45,066 bases of DNA, taken from assembly GCA_947632455.1 (NCBI GenBank), contig CANRPK010000007.1, forward strand, positions 1 through 45,066, in the 5' to 3' direction. The notes under the pieces are model-generated. The model did not search any database and was not told where the DNA came from. It saw nothing but the letters and a program-made list of their open reading frames with translations. Below, in pieces: positions 1 to 8,898 of the stretch (position 1 is its first letter; each line of letters opens with the position of its first letter). This DNA is from an uncultured Bacilli bacterium (GTDB lineage Bacteria > Bacillota_I > Bacilli_A > RF39 > UBA660). Both the position numbers and the translations under genes were made by a program.

Positions 1-1
1 T

Positions 2-748
2 GATAATACCTATGTAGGATATTATTATGGAGAACCAGGACAAGAAACATATGATGCCACTCATACAAATGCTCATCCAAGTACAATAGCAGAAGCAGTA
101 AATAGTTGGTATAGTGGTGAAGGGGCAATGACAAATTATACTAAATACTTAAGTGGAGATACTGGATTTTGCAATGATAGAACTGTAGTAAAAGACATTT
201 GGGAAGATTTTAATGGTAATGGTGCTGCTAAAGCTGCTACAGGATATGGTCCAGCATCAAGATTACTTATGAAAGTAGTAGATTGGAGAACAAAACAATA
301 TCCAACGTTAAAATGTGGTGCTGTAATGCCAGAGATAAATCCAGCTGAAACTTTAGGCTTTAGCAATTTTAATGATGTAGATAATACTGCATTAGGAAGA
401 GATTTATATACAACAATAGGTTCTAGCAATGGAAATAAAGTATTAGATGTTCCAGTAGCAACAATCACAAGTGATGAAGTAGTTATGGCCGGAGGCTTTG
501 CAGGAAGTGTTGCTAGCGAATGCTGGCTAAATATTAACCAAAACTATTGGACAATGTCTCCGTCACGATTTAATGCTGAATTGGATTATGCCGATGCTAT
601 ATATGTTCGTAATGATGGTATGATCCGTGCTGCAAGTACAGATCATGATTATAGTGTGCGTCCAGTAGTTAATCTGAATGCTAATACAACATTCTCAAGT
701 GGTAATGGTACATCAAGTAATCCATTTGTAGTAGATACTACTGATTAA
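2..748 (+). CDS. 3' part of a secreted surface protein (DUF6273-like C-terminal domain), 5' truncated by window
   Basis: The frame is open back to the first bases of the window, so the N-terminus lies outside; an internal ATG at 128 is not the start. The visible 248 residues are rich in G, N, S and T and have few charged residues. The C-terminal part carries YWTMSPSRF followed by SVRPVVNLN, a pattern I associate with DUF6273/lectin-like surface domains repeated in large secreted proteins of gut Bacillota. There is no LPxTG-like or hydrophobic tail: the protein ends in NPFVVDTTD. It is followed at once by a hairpin terminator. The domain assignment comes from recalled motif similarity; the exact ligand or role is unknown. 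Confidence 0.6.
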   Translation, partial: DNTYVGYYYGEPGQETYDATHTNAHPSTIAEAVNSWYSGEGAMTNYTKYLSGDTGFCNDRTVVKDIWEDFNGNGAAKAATGYGPASRLLMKVVDWRTKQYPTLKCGAVMPEINPAETLGFSNFNDVDNTALGRDLYTTIGSSNGNKVLDVPVATITSDEVVMAGGFAGSVASECWLNINQNYWTMSPSRFNAELDYADAIYVRNDGMIRAASTDHDYSVRPVVNLNANTTFSSGNGTSSNPFVVDTTD

Positions 749-770
749 AGAGATTTGATATCTCTTTTTT
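747..770 (+). terminator. Rho-independent terminator of the surface-protein gene
   Basis: An 8-bp perfect stem AAAGAGAT/ATCTCTTT with a 5-nt loop, followed by a T run. It begins within the stop codon. Confidence 0.85.
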
Positions 771-785
771 TAAATAGATAAAGGG

Positions 786-814
786 TTGAAAATGAATTTA
801 AATTAAAGTATAAT
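786..814 (+). promoter_or_regulatory. ftsA promoter
   Basis: TTGAAA at 786-791 and TATAAT at 809-814 with exactly 17 bp between them, 28 bp before the ftsA start. Confidence 0.8.
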
Positions 815-842
815 TGTTATATATAAGAATAGAGGAAACTAT

Positions 843-2087
843 ATGAGGAAGATTATTGCTAGTTTAGATATTGGTTCTAGTACAATTAAATTAATAGTTG
901 GTGAATTTATTAAGAATTCATTTAATGTTCTTTGTATTTCTGAAGTTCCTAGTAGGGGAATTAAAAAGGGTTTAGTTAGTAATCGTGATGATTTGATCGT
1001 GGTTTTAAAAGAATGTTTTCATAAATCAGAAGAGATGCTAGGTATTAAAATAAATGAGGTTGTTTTAGCTATTCCAGCTTATTGTACAGAAGTAGAGATG
1101 AGTGAGGGAAGTACAACTATAACTAATGAAGATCATTTAGTAACACATCAAGATTTAATTAGAGCTATGCAAGCGGCTAGTTATAATAAAGTAAATAGTG
1201 ATATGGAACTTATTAGTATTATTCCGACAAGATATAAGATAGATAATGAACAAATAGTTAAAAATCCATTAAATATGGCTGCTAATAAATTATCATTAAA
1301 AGCAGTAGTTATAACAGTTCCTAAAGTAAATGTTGATCCTTTTATTAATGCTTTAGATAAGATTGGGGTAAATGTTTTAGATATTGTTACAACTTCTTTA
1401 GGTGATTATGAAGTTCATAAAAGCAAAAATACAATTAGTAGTTTAGGAGCAGTTATAAATATTGGAGAAGAAACAACAACTGTATCAATATTTAACAAAG
1501 GTGTTCTTATGAAATCAGAAGTAATTGAGCTTGGTGGAGTAAATATTGATAATGATATTGCTTATATATATAAAATAACGAAAAAAGATGCTAAAGAGAT
1601 AAAAGAAAAATTGGGATTAGCTGTACCGGATATGGCTGAGGCTTCAGAAAAGATTTCGTTAACTGACAGATTAGGGGAAAATGTAGTAATTAATCAAAAA
1701 GATTTATGTGAGATAATTGAAAGTAGGCTTACAGAAATATTAGAGTTATCAAAGAAGCAAATGAACCTTTTAACTAAGAGAGATATTGAATATATAATTG
1801 TTACTGGGGGAACAACAGAAATGGGAGATTTTAATATTTTACTTGATAAAGTCTTTACTAAATCGCATATTCTTGGTAAAATAGAAATTGTAGGAGTTAG
1901 AAATAATAAATATAGTACAGTAGTGGGAATAACGAAATACTATAATGAAAGATTAAGACTTAAAAACAAAGAATATTCAGTATTTAATGAAGAACAATTA
2001 GAAATTTTAAGTGGAGACCATAAAAAAGTTAATATTAATGAAAATTCAATATTAGGAAAATTATTTGGATACTTTTTTGATAATTAA
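843..2087 (+). CDS. ftsA: Cell division protein FtsA
   Basis: Actin-like ATPase that tethers FtsZ to the membrane and recruits the divisome. The N-terminal ASLDIGSSTIKLIVGE is the phosphate-1 motif, and VTGGTTEMGDF near residue 325 matches the adenosine-binding loop. The SHS2/1C subdomain lies between (about residues 85-165). The last residues, ILGKLFGYFFDN, can form the amphipathic membrane-targeting helix typical of FtsA. 414 aa is normal length. The ATG at 843 follows a GAGGA ribosome site. It shares a transcript with ftsZ 12 bp downstream, the standard division pair, but no ftsQ or mur genes precede it in the window. Confidence 0.95.
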   Translation: MRKIIASLDIGSSTIKLIVGEFIKNSFNVLCISEVPSRGIKKGLVSNRDDLIVVLKECFHKSEEMLGIKINEVVLAIPAYCTEVEMSEGSTTITNEDHLVTHQDLIRAMQAASYNKVNSDMELISIIPTRYKIDNEQIVKNPLNMAANKLSLKAVVITVPKVNVDPFINALDKIGVNVLDIVTTSLGDYEVHKSKNTISSLGAVINIGEETTTVSIFNKGVLMKSEVIELGGVNIDNDIAYIYKITKKDAKEIKEKLGLAVPDMAEASEKISLTDRLGENVVINQKDLCEIIESRLTEILELSKKQMNLLTKRDIEYIIVTGGTTEMGDFNILLDKVFTKSHILGKIEIVGVRNNKYSTVVGITKYYNERLRLKNKEYSVFNEEQLEILSGDHKKVNINENSILGKLFGYFFDN

Positions 2088-2099
2088 GGAGAGTGACAT

Positions 2100-3170
2100 A
2101 TGAACGGTTTACAAATGGATCAAATAGCTAAGATTAAAGTTATTGGAGTTGGTGGCGGTGGAAACAACGCGGTTAACCGAATGATTGAAGAAGGAGTTAA
2201 AGGCGTAGAATTTATTATAGTTAATACTGATTTACAAGTATTAAATGCTTCTAAATGTGAAAATAAAGTACAAATTGGTGCGACTATTACAGAAGGACTT
2301 GGAGCGGGAGCTAATCCAGAAATTGGTAGAGCAGCAGCGATTGAGTCTAAAGCTGATTTAGAAGAAGTTATCAAAGGCGCTGATATGGTTTTTGTTGCTT
2401 GTGGAATGGGTGGCGGAACTGGTACAGGTGCGGCGCCAGTAATTGCTGAAATTGCTCAAGAATCCGGAGCGTTAACAGTTGGTATAGTTACTAAGCCTTT
2501 TAGATTTGAAGGAAAAAGAAGAATGGAAAATGCTCTTTTAGGATTAGAAGAGTTAAAGAAACATGTTGATACCTTAATAGTTATTCCAAATGATAAATTA
2601 AGAGATATAATTGATAGAAATACTTCATTTAAAGATGCCTTTAAAGAAGTAGATAATGTATTACATAGAGGTGTTCAATCAATATCAGATTTGATTGCCG
2701 TTACAGGAATAATCAACCTAGATTTTGCTGATGTTAAAACAGTTATGCAAAAGAGTGGTACAGCAATTATTGGTATTGGATGCAATGCCGGTGAGAATAG
2801 AGCAATCGAAGCTGCAAGACAAGCTGTGGCTAATTCTTTACTTGAAGCAACTATTGAAGGAGCTACTAATGCTATTGTTAATGTAACTGGTGGACCAAAC
2901 TTAACTTTATTTGAAATTGAAGATGCAGTAGAAACAGTAAGAGCCGCGGCTAATAGTGATGTAAACATTATATTTGGTGCTATTCAAAATGATAATTTAA
3001 CTGATGAAGTTATAGTTACAGTTATTGCAACCGGTTTTGAAAATGAAGGAGAAGCAGAGGAAATGTTATTCTCTGATGATACTAAACCAAGAAGAAGACC
3101 AGAACCAGTTATAGAGGCTGATAATGAATATGATATTCCACCATTTTTAAGAAATAAAGATAGATTTTAA
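2100..3170 (+). CDS. ftsZ: Cell division GTPase FtsZ
   Basis: Tubulin-like GTPase forming the Z ring. The nucleotide-binding signature GGGTGTG lies at residues 104-110, and [17 protein letters not shown] near the N-terminus is the other conserved GTP-binding segment. The T7-like loop region (NLDFADV) is present. The C-terminus [13 protein letters not shown] is the conserved C-terminal peptide that binds FtsA and SepF, both encoded in this window. The linker before it is short. 356 aa, slightly shorter than B. subtilis FtsZ. Start ATG with AAGGAG 8 bp upstream. Confidence 0.98.
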   Translation: MNGLQMDQIAKIKVIGVGGGGNNAVNRMIEEGVKGVEFIIVNTDLQVLNASKCENKVQIGATITEGLGAGANPEIGRAAAIESKADLEEVIKGADMVFVACGMGGGTGTGAAPVIAEIAQESGALTVGIVTKPFRFEGKRRMENALLGLEELKKHVDTLIVIPNDKLRDIIDRNTSFKDAFKEVDNVLHRGVQSISDLIAVTGIINLDFADVKTVMQKSGTAIIGIGCNAGENRAIEAARQAVANSLLEATIEGATNAIVNVTGGPNLTLFEIEDAVETVRAAANSDVNIIFGAIQNDNLTDEVIVTVIATGFENEGEAEEMLFSDDTKPRRRPEPVIEADNEYDIPPFLRNKDRF

Positions 3171-3192
3171 ACGTACTTAGTACGTTTTTTTT
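3169..3192 (+). terminator. Terminator after ftsZ
   Basis: Self-complementary AAACGTAC...GTACGTTT followed by eight or more T residues, directly at the ftsZ stop codon. Confidence 0.85.
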
Positions 3193-3200
3193 TAAAGTTA

Positions 3201-3209
3201 TGTTATACT
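3201..3209 (+). promoter_or_regulatory. Extended -10 promoter for the DUF218 gene
   Basis: TGTTATACT, an extended -10 element, lies 15 bp before the start; no convincing -35, only the T run of the preceding terminator. Confidence 0.5.
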
Positions 3210-3224
3210 AATAATGGTGATAAA

Positions 3225-3794
3225 ATGACAAATAATACAAAAGATGATATTACAGAGTTTTTATTTATTGGTAAAGATTATGATGAGTTAACTAATTATG
3301 ATTTAGTAATTATGTTGGGTAATAATTTTTATAAAGAAATGGCTTTAGTAATAAAAAGATTATATGATGATAAAAAAATAAATGATGATACAATAATTAT
3401 TATATCGGGTAAAAAAGGTACTTTAAATAAAAATATTACGGAATGTGAAGCGGAAATAATTTACAAAAATATATTAGAGTTAGGCTTAGATTTGGATTGT
3501 AGATTAGAAAAAAATGCTAGTAATGTAAAAGAAAATTTAATTTATTCTAAAGAAATAGTGGGAACTTTTAAAGATTATAAAAAAGTTTTAATTATAGGTA
3601 AAGCTTTTATTGCAAGAAGAGTACTCATGACTTTAAAAGCTTTAGGGGAAGATACAGATAATATTCATTTTTTAGGGATAGAAAAAGATATAAGAAAAGA
3701 TGATTGGGATAAAAATGATTATGCGAAAAAAAGAATTTTAGAAGAATTAATAAGAATTGGAAAATATACAATAAAAGGCGATTTAGATTTGTAG
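3225..3794 (+). CDS. YdcF/SanA-like DUF218 protein
   Basis: 189 aa. The order of motifs fits DUF218: LVIMLGNN near residue 30, IIISGKKG near residue 63, an acidic TECEAEIIY, then NVKENLIYSKEI and VLIIGKAFIARRVLM. DUF218 proteins are linked to envelope or polysaccharide-lipid processes (ElyC, SanA), but their reaction is unknown. This copy has no membrane segment or signal peptide, unlike many relatives, so it is probably cytoplasmic. The start ATG has a weak GGTGA site. It probably shares a transcript with the glycosyltransferase 9 bp downstream, which also suggests a sugar or envelope role. Confidence 0.75.
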   Translation: MTNNTKDDITEFLFIGKDYDELTNYDLVIMLGNNFYKEMALVIKRLYDDKKINDDTIIIISGKKGTLNKNITECEAEIIYKNILELGLDLDCRLEKNASNVKENLIYSKEIVGTFKDYKKVLIIGKAFIARRVLMTLKALGEDTDNIHFLGIEKDIRKDDWDKNDYAKKRILEELIRIGKYTIKGDLDL

Positions 3795-3803
3795 GTGAAT
3801 AAA

Positions 3804-4928
3804 ATGAAAGTATTAGTTATACCTTCTTGGTATCCCGATGGGGAAGATAAATTAATGGGAATTTATCATAAAGAGTTTTGTCAAGCTTTAAGTAAAAAAG
3901 CAGATGTAGATATGCTTTATATATCTAGGCAAAGAATAAATGCTCCTTTAAAATATATTTTTATGAAGAAAGATGAAATAGTTTGTGAAGATGGTTATAA
4001 AGTATATATTAAGAAAATGCTTAATGTTAGTAAAATAAGTGAAGATTATCAAATAAAAATGTATTGTAAGAAATTAGAGAAATTATATTTGGAATATATA
4101 AAAGATCATGAAAAACCTGATGTTATTCATGCTCAAGTTACAATTCCTGCAGGTTATGCAGCTTGTATTTTAGGAAAAAAATATAATATTCCGGTGGTTG
4201 TTACTGAACATGCTAGTTATTTTCAAAGATTTTTTGAAGGTAAAAATAAAAAGTATGGGGAATATGTACTTAAAAATAACAAATTTACAACTGTAAGTAA
4301 TTATATGGCAAAAATTATTAAAGATTTAGGTTATGAATGTGAAGTTATTCCTAATTTAGTTGCTGTTAAGGATTTTATGTTACCGAAAGAAGAAGTTAAA
4401 GGTTTAAAATTAGTAACAGTTTCGGCGCTTAGACAAGGAAAAAATATTGATGATATAATTGAAGCTTTAAAATTGATTAGAGAAAAGCATAAAACGGAAG
4501 CTAGTTTAACGATAATTGGAGATGGCTTTTTAGAAGATTATTATAAAAATAGATGTAAAGAATTAAATATGGATAAATATGTAAATTTTGTGGGTCGTAA
4601 AAATAAAAATGAGATTGCTAATATTTTAGGAGAACATAATATTTTTGTAATAGCTAGCGAAAAAGAAACTTTTTGTATTCCGGGAGTAGAAGCTTTAGCT
4701 AGAGGATTACCGGTTGTTGCTACAAAATGTTTAGGACCAGAAGAATACATTGATCAAAAATGTGGTAAATTAGTCGATGTTAAAGATATAGAAGGGCTTA
4801 GTAAGGCTATATTGGATGTATATCAAAATATAGATAAATATTCAGTAGAGTATTTAAGAAGTGTTGCTTTAAAATATGGAGATGATGCAGTAGTTAATAA
4901 AGCTTTGAAAATTTATAATAGTAAATAA
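3804..4928 (+). CDS. GT4-family glycosyltransferase
   Basis: 374 aa GT-B fold enzyme. The N-terminus KVLVIPSWYPDGEDKLMGIYHKEF is typical of GT4, with the acceptor domain to about residue 190. The C-terminal donor domain carries VSALRQGKNID and the signature FVIASEKETFCIPGVEALARGLPVVAT, whose E-x7-E pair binds the sugar-nucleotide diphosphate. Donor and acceptor cannot be read from the sequence. An in-frame GTG at 3795 is part of the ribosome site GGTGA, so ATG 3804 is preferred. It sits 9 bp after the DUF218 gene, probably in one operon. Confidence 0.85.
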   Translation: MKVLVIPSWYPDGEDKLMGIYHKEFCQALSKKADVDMLYISRQRINAPLKYIFMKKDEIVCEDGYKVYIKKMLNVSKISEDYQIKMYCKKLEKLYLEYIKDHEKPDVIHAQVTIPAGYAACILGKKYNIPVVVTEHASYFQRFFEGKNKKYGEYVLKNNKFTTVSNYMAKIIKDLGYECEVIPNLVAVKDFMLPKEEVKGLKLVTVSALRQGKNIDDIIEALKLIREKHKTEASLTIIGDGFLEDYYKNRCKELNMDKYVNFVGRKNKNEIANILGEHNIFVIASEKETFCIPGVEALARGLPVVATKCLGPEEYIDQKCGKLVDVKDIEGLSKAILDVYQNIDKYSVEYLRSVALKYGDDAVVNKALKIYNSK

Positions 4929-4961
4929 TAATTTATAGTAGAATAAGCAAAAAATTTTTTG

Positions 4962-4967
4962 TATAAT
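4962..4967 (+). promoter_or_regulatory. -10 box for the cysteine desulfurase gene
   Basis: TATAAT 18 bp before the start codon, after a T run; no good -35 is visible. Confidence 0.45.
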
Positions 4968-4985
4968 AGGTTTAGGTGAATTTAA

Positions 4986-6116
4986 ATGGTATATTTAGAT
5001 TATAGTGCGACTACACCGGTAGGGTATGAAGTATTAGATACATATAATAGAACTAATAAAGATTTTTTTGGTAATCCTAATTCATTACATGAACTAGGAG
5101 TTAAGGCTAAAAATTTAATGAATAGTGCAACTAAACAAATTGCAGAGATATTTAGTGTAAATGAAAATGAAATAACATATACAAATGGAGCAACTTCATC
5201 AAATAATATAGCTATTTTAGGGGTTGCTTTACAAAATCATAAACGAGGACAACATATTATTACTTCTAAATTAGAACATCCTAGTGTGTATGCAATATGC
5301 AATTATTTAGAGAGTATTGGTTTTGAAATTAGTTATGTTAAGAATGATAGTGAAGGTTTAATAGACTTTGAAGATCTAAAAAGTTTAATTAGACCAGATA
5401 CTATTTTAGTTACTATATGTGCAGTTAATAGTGAAACGGGAGTTAGACAACCACTTAAAATGATTAGACAAATTGTAAAAAAGGAAAATCCTAATACAAT
5501 TATTCATTCAGATATGACCCAAGCAGTGGGAAAAGTTAGTGTCAATTTTCATGATGTAGATTTAGCAACTTTTACAGGACATAAAATATATGGACCTAAA
5601 GGAATAGGAGTATTATATAAAAATAGCAATATTACTTTAACACCTATTTTATATGGTTCAGGAAGTGTAAATATGTTAAATCCGGGAACTCCACCAGTAC
5701 CATTAATTGTAGCGTTATCAAAAGCGGTTAGATTAGCAACTACAGATATTGAGAAAAGAGAAAGATTTATTGAAAGACTTAATTTAAAAATTGTAGATGC
5801 TTTAAGTAAATATGAAGGAGTTATGATTAATAAAACTAAATATACAATACCACATATATTAAATATTAGTTTAAGAAATATAAAAGCAGAAACATTTTTG
5901 CATGCTTTAGAAGAAAATGAAATATATGTGTCAACAAATACAGCTTGTTCTAGTGGAAATATGTCCCAAAGTGTACTAGCTATATATAATGATAAAGTTA
6001 GAGCATCGTCAACTTTAAGAATAAGTTTATCACATCTAACTACTACTGAAGAAGTAAATAAATTTATTACAACTTTTGATAGTATTTATAAAAAATTAAG
6101 TGGGTTACATGAGTAA
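4986..6116 (+). CDS. Cysteine desulfurase (NifS/NifZ type), sulfur donor for ThiI
   Basis: PLP enzyme converting cysteine to alanine while loading persulfide sulfur on its active-site Cys. The PLP lysine lies in FTGHKIYGPKGIGVLY (K200) and the catalytic cysteine in STNTACSSGN (C321). The N-terminal VYLDYSATTPV and EHPSVY are also family hallmarks. 376 aa is the class I length, but the Cys loop is short, as in dedicated sulfurtransferase partners. The gene directly precedes thiI, as nifZ does in B. subtilis, so its likely job is tRNA 4-thiouridine synthesis; a wider Fe-S role cannot be excluded. Confidence 0.93.
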   Translation: MVYLDYSATTPVGYEVLDTYNRTNKDFFGNPNSLHELGVKAKNLMNSATKQIAEIFSVNENEITYTNGATSSNNIAILGVALQNHKRGQHIITSKLEHPSVYAICNYLESIGFEISYVKNDSEGLIDFEDLKSLIRPDTILVTICAVNSETGVRQPLKMIRQIVKKENPNTIIHSDMTQAVGKVSVNFHDVDLATFTGHKIYGPKGIGVLYKNSNITLTPILYGSGSVNMLNPGTPPVPLIVALSKAVRLATTDIEKRERFIERLNLKIVDALSKYEGVMINKTKYTIPHILNISLRNIKAETFLHALEENEIYVSTNTACSSGNMSQSVLAIYNDKVRASSTLRISLSHLTTTEEVNKFITTFDSIYKKLSGLHE

Positions 6117-6125
6117 CCTTTTTCT
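6103..6125 (+). terminator. Terminator overlapping the cysteine desulfurase stop codon
   Basis: 6-bp stem GGTTAC/GTAACC with an ATGA loop followed by TTTTTCTTT. The stem contains the last codons and the stop, so termination may be partial, and thiI has its own promoter just downstream. Confidence 0.6.
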
Positions 6126-6153
6126 TTACAAAAAAATAGGCTTTTAGTATAAT
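6125..6153 (+). promoter_or_regulatory. thiI promoter
   Basis: TTTACA at 6125-6130 and TATAAT at 6148-6153 with a 17-bp spacer. The transcript would start near 6160, which rules out the TTG at 6159 as a start codon. Confidence 0.75.
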
Positions 6154-6170
6154 GTTTTTTGGGGATGATT

Positions 6171-7355
6171 ATGGAAAAAGTTATACTTATTAAATATGGA
6201 GAATTATCAACTAAAAAAGATAATATTAATTTCTTTTTAACAAAATTAAAAGATAATATAAGTTATGTGTTAAAAGATGATGAGGCTACTATTGATTATG
6301 ATTTAGGAAGAATGTTTATTCATACTAGAAATATAGATAGAGTATTAGATAAAGTTAAAAATATTTTTGGAATACATGAAATTAATATAAGTTATATTAT
6401 TGATAGTATTGAATTTGAGGTTATTAAAGAAGAATTATTGAAATTATTAAAAGAAAAAGAATTTAAGACTTTTAAAGTAGAAACTAAAAGAAGTAATAAA
6501 AAAATTAATAGTACTAGTGTAGAATTAAGTAAAAATATGGGAGCTTTTATATTAAAAAATATTCCTAATTTAAAAGTTGATGTAAATAATCCTGAGGTAT
6601 TAATAAATATAGAATATAGACTTAATAATACTTTAATTTATTTTGAAAAAATTAAGGGATTAGGGGGATATCCAGTAGGTACTTTAGGTAAAGGATTACT
6701 TATGCTTAGTGGAGGAATAGATTCACCTGTTGCGGGTTATATGGCTATTAAAAGAGGAGTTAAGATAGAAGCTATTTATTTTGAAAGTCCTCCTCATACT
6801 AGTATAGAAGCTAAAAATAAAGTTAAAGAATTAGCTAGAAAATTAGCTAAATATAATCATGAAATAAATTTACATGTTATTAATTTTACAGAAATTCAAG
6901 AAGAAATATATAAAAATATTCCTCATGAGTATTTAATTACCATTATGAGACGAATGATGTATAGGATAAGTGCAATAATCGCAGGAAGAAGAAACTGTAA
7001 AATATTAATTAATGGGGAGTCTATTGGTCAAGTAGCTAGTCAAACTTTAACAAGTATGAGTGCAATTAATGAAGTAGTAAAAATACCAGTTATTAGACCA
7101 CTGGCTTGTTTTGATAAATTAGATATAATTGAGATAGCTAAAAAAATAGATACTTATGAGACTAGTATATTACCTTATGAAGATTGTTGTACAATATTTG
7201 TTCCTAAACATCCTGTTATTAATCCTGATAAAGAAAGATGTAGGGAATATGAAAAATTAATTCCTTATGAAGAATTAATTTATAAAGCAATAAAAGAACA
7301 TGAAATAATAAAATTAGGGGAACTTAAAAATAAAGAATATGAAGATTTATTATAA
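6171..7355 (+). CDS. thiI: tRNA 4-thiouridine synthetase ThiI
   Basis: Adenylates U8 of tRNA and transfers sulfur to give s4U8. Order: N-terminal ferredoxin-like region, THUMP domain (about residues 60-165), then the PP-loop ATPase domain with SGGIDSPVAGYMA starting at S180. There is no C-terminal rhodanese domain, so persulfide must come directly from a partner, matching the desulfurase gene just upstream. 394 aa is the usual length for the rhodanese-less Firmicutes form. ATG 6171 is preferred, with GGGG 6 bp upstream. The last 6 bp overlap the convergent helicase gene. Confidence 0.95.
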   Translation: MEKVILIKYGELSTKKDNINFFLTKLKDNISYVLKDDEATIDYDLGRMFIHTRNIDRVLDKVKNIFGIHEINISYIIDSIEFEVIKEELLKLLKEKEFKTFKVETKRSNKKINSTSVELSKNMGAFILKNIPNLKVDVNNPEVLINIEYRLNNTLIYFEKIKGLGGYPVGTLGKGLLMLSGGIDSPVAGYMAIKRGVKIEAIYFESPPHTSIEAKNKVKELARKLAKYNHEINLHVINFTEIQEEIYKNIPHEYLITIMRRMMYRISAIIAGRRNCKILINGESIGQVASQTLTSMSAINEVVKIPVIRPLACFDKLDIIEIAKKIDTYETSILPYEDCCTIFVPKHPVINPDKERCREYEKLIPYEELIYKAIKEHEIIKLGELKNKEYEDLL

Positions 7356-8747
7356 ATTAATAATGCTAATATATTTTTTATAATGTTTATTTAACTCTTC
7401 AATAAAGATTGAAGGGTTATTTTTATTTACATATAAATAACAATAATTTTTAGTTCTAGTTAGGGCAACATAAAATAATCTTCTTTCTTCTTCATAAGGG
7501 TATAGATCTTTATAAATAAGAACATACTTTAATAAGCTTTCTTCTTTTATTTGGGAAGGAAGACTATTAATATTATTAGTTAAATTAATAATTAATACAT
7601 TTTCTTCTTCTAAGCCTTTAGATTTATGAATAGTTTTATAATATATATTAGAATATTTATAAGAAATAATATTATTATTAATGTATATGGGATTTAATAC
7701 ATCATATATATCATTATTATTACGACCTAATATCATGAGATTATCTTGATTAATATAATCTAGAGCTTTTAAAAAATCTTTTTTAATATTTTTATAATAT
7801 AAAATAATTAATGGTTTATTAAGTCTTTTAGAAGATGTTAAATGTTTTTTTATTTGTCTTTTATTTTGCATAATAAAAGAACCGGCGACTTTTATAAGTT
7901 CATTACTATTACGATAAGTAGTAGTTAAATATAGTGTTTTGGCAGGTTTAAATTCTTTTTTAAAATTTAGAAAATTAGCTAGATCACATCCGGAAAAACG
8001 ATAAATAGATTGAAAATCATCACCTACGACGGTAATTAGAGCGTTAGTTTTATTAATTATAGCTTTAATTAAAGCACCTTCTTTTTTTGATGTATCTTGA
8101 TATTCATCAATAATAATATATTTATAAGTTTTATTAATGCCATTTGTTAAAACAAGATTAGTAGCTATTTGCAACATATCATCAAAATCGATTAAGCCTT
8201 GAGATTGTTTTTCTAAAGTATATATATCTAAGATTTTTTTAATTATTAATAAATAGGGAATATCGGATTTTAAAGCTTTTTTAATAATTAAATTAAAGTT
8301 ATTAAAATTAGATATATATAAATGGATAAATCTAGGGATAATATTAATATTATTTTTAAATAATTTATATAAATAAGGATTATTTAAACTAAGAAATATT
8401 TCATTTGTTATATATTCTAATAAATTAGGATCGGCTATAGTATAAGTTAGATTATAATCTTTAATTATTTCTAAAGCTAGTTTATGAAAAGTATATACTT
8501 TAGTATTTAAATTTAGTTCTTTATTTATTTTATTTTCTAAGCTTTTAGCCGCATCATTAGTAAAAGTAATACATAAAATATCATTAATAGATATATTTAA
8601 AATATTAACTAAGTATTTTATTTTACCAACCATAGTTAAGCTTTTACCTGATCCAGCCCCGGCAATAATAATAGTATTAATATTATTAGTTATAGCACAT
8701 TTAGTTTGTTGTTTATCTAGAATGTTATTTAAGACCATTAATTTCAT
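7350..8747 (-). CDS. Short UvrD/Rep-family (SF1) DNA helicase
   Basis: 465 aa, much shorter than the 700+ aa UvrD/PcrA. All core motifs are present: Walker A GAGSGKS (residues 30-36), Walker B DEYQDTSK, motif III GDDFQSIYRFSG, motif IV TTTYRNS, motif V TIHKSKGLEEENVLIINL and motif VI EERRLFYVALTRTK. The 1B and 2B subdomains are reduced, which explains the length, so it may be a minimal helicase with an accessory role. A longer frame reaches back to a TTG at 8810, but a good promoter (8755-8783) sits inside that extension. The start is therefore ATG 8747 or 8738, and neither has a ribosome-binding site. It converges on thiI with a 6-bp overlap. Confidence 0.85.
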   Translation of the reverse strand: MKLMVLNNILDKQQTKCAITNNINTIIIAGAGSGKSLTMVGKIKYLVNILNISINDILCITFTNDAAKSLENKINKELNLNTKVYTFHKLALEIIKDYNLTYTIADPNLLEYITNEIFLSLNNPYLYKLFKNNINIIPRFIHLYISNFNNFNLIIKKALKSDIPYLLIIKKILDIYTLEKQSQGLIDFDDMLQIATNLVLTNGINKTYKYIIIDEYQDTSKKEGALIKAIINKTNALITVVGDDFQSIYRFSGCDLANFLNFKKEFKPAKTLYLTTTYRNSNELIKVAGSFIMQNKRQIKKHLTSSKRLNKPLIILYYKNIKKDFLKALDYINQDNLMILGRNNNDIYDVLNPIYINNNIISYKYSNIYYKTIHKSKGLEEENVLIINLTNNINSLPSQIKEESLLKYVLIYKDLYPYEEERRLFYVALTRTKNYCYLYVNKNNPSIFIEELNKHYKKYISIINL

Positions 8748-8754
8748 AGTAGTT

Positions 8755-8783
8755 ATTATAAATAAAGAAAATAAAAACGTAAA
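8755..8783 (-). promoter_or_regulatory. Helicase promoter placed against the start codon
   Basis: On the minus strand, TTTACG (8783-8778) and TATAAT (8760-8755) with a 17-bp spacer. The expected transcription start (about 8748) is the base before ATG 8747, so the mRNA would be leaderless or have a roughly 10-nt leader. Confidence 0.65.
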
Positions 8784-8898
8784 GGGATATTTTTGGGGAA
8801 GTTTTGTCAAAAAAAAGATGAGAGGGAAAAAAATAATATAAGTTGTTGCATTATTGTTAAAAATAATTTAAAATATTAATGTATTTAAAGGTGAAAAA

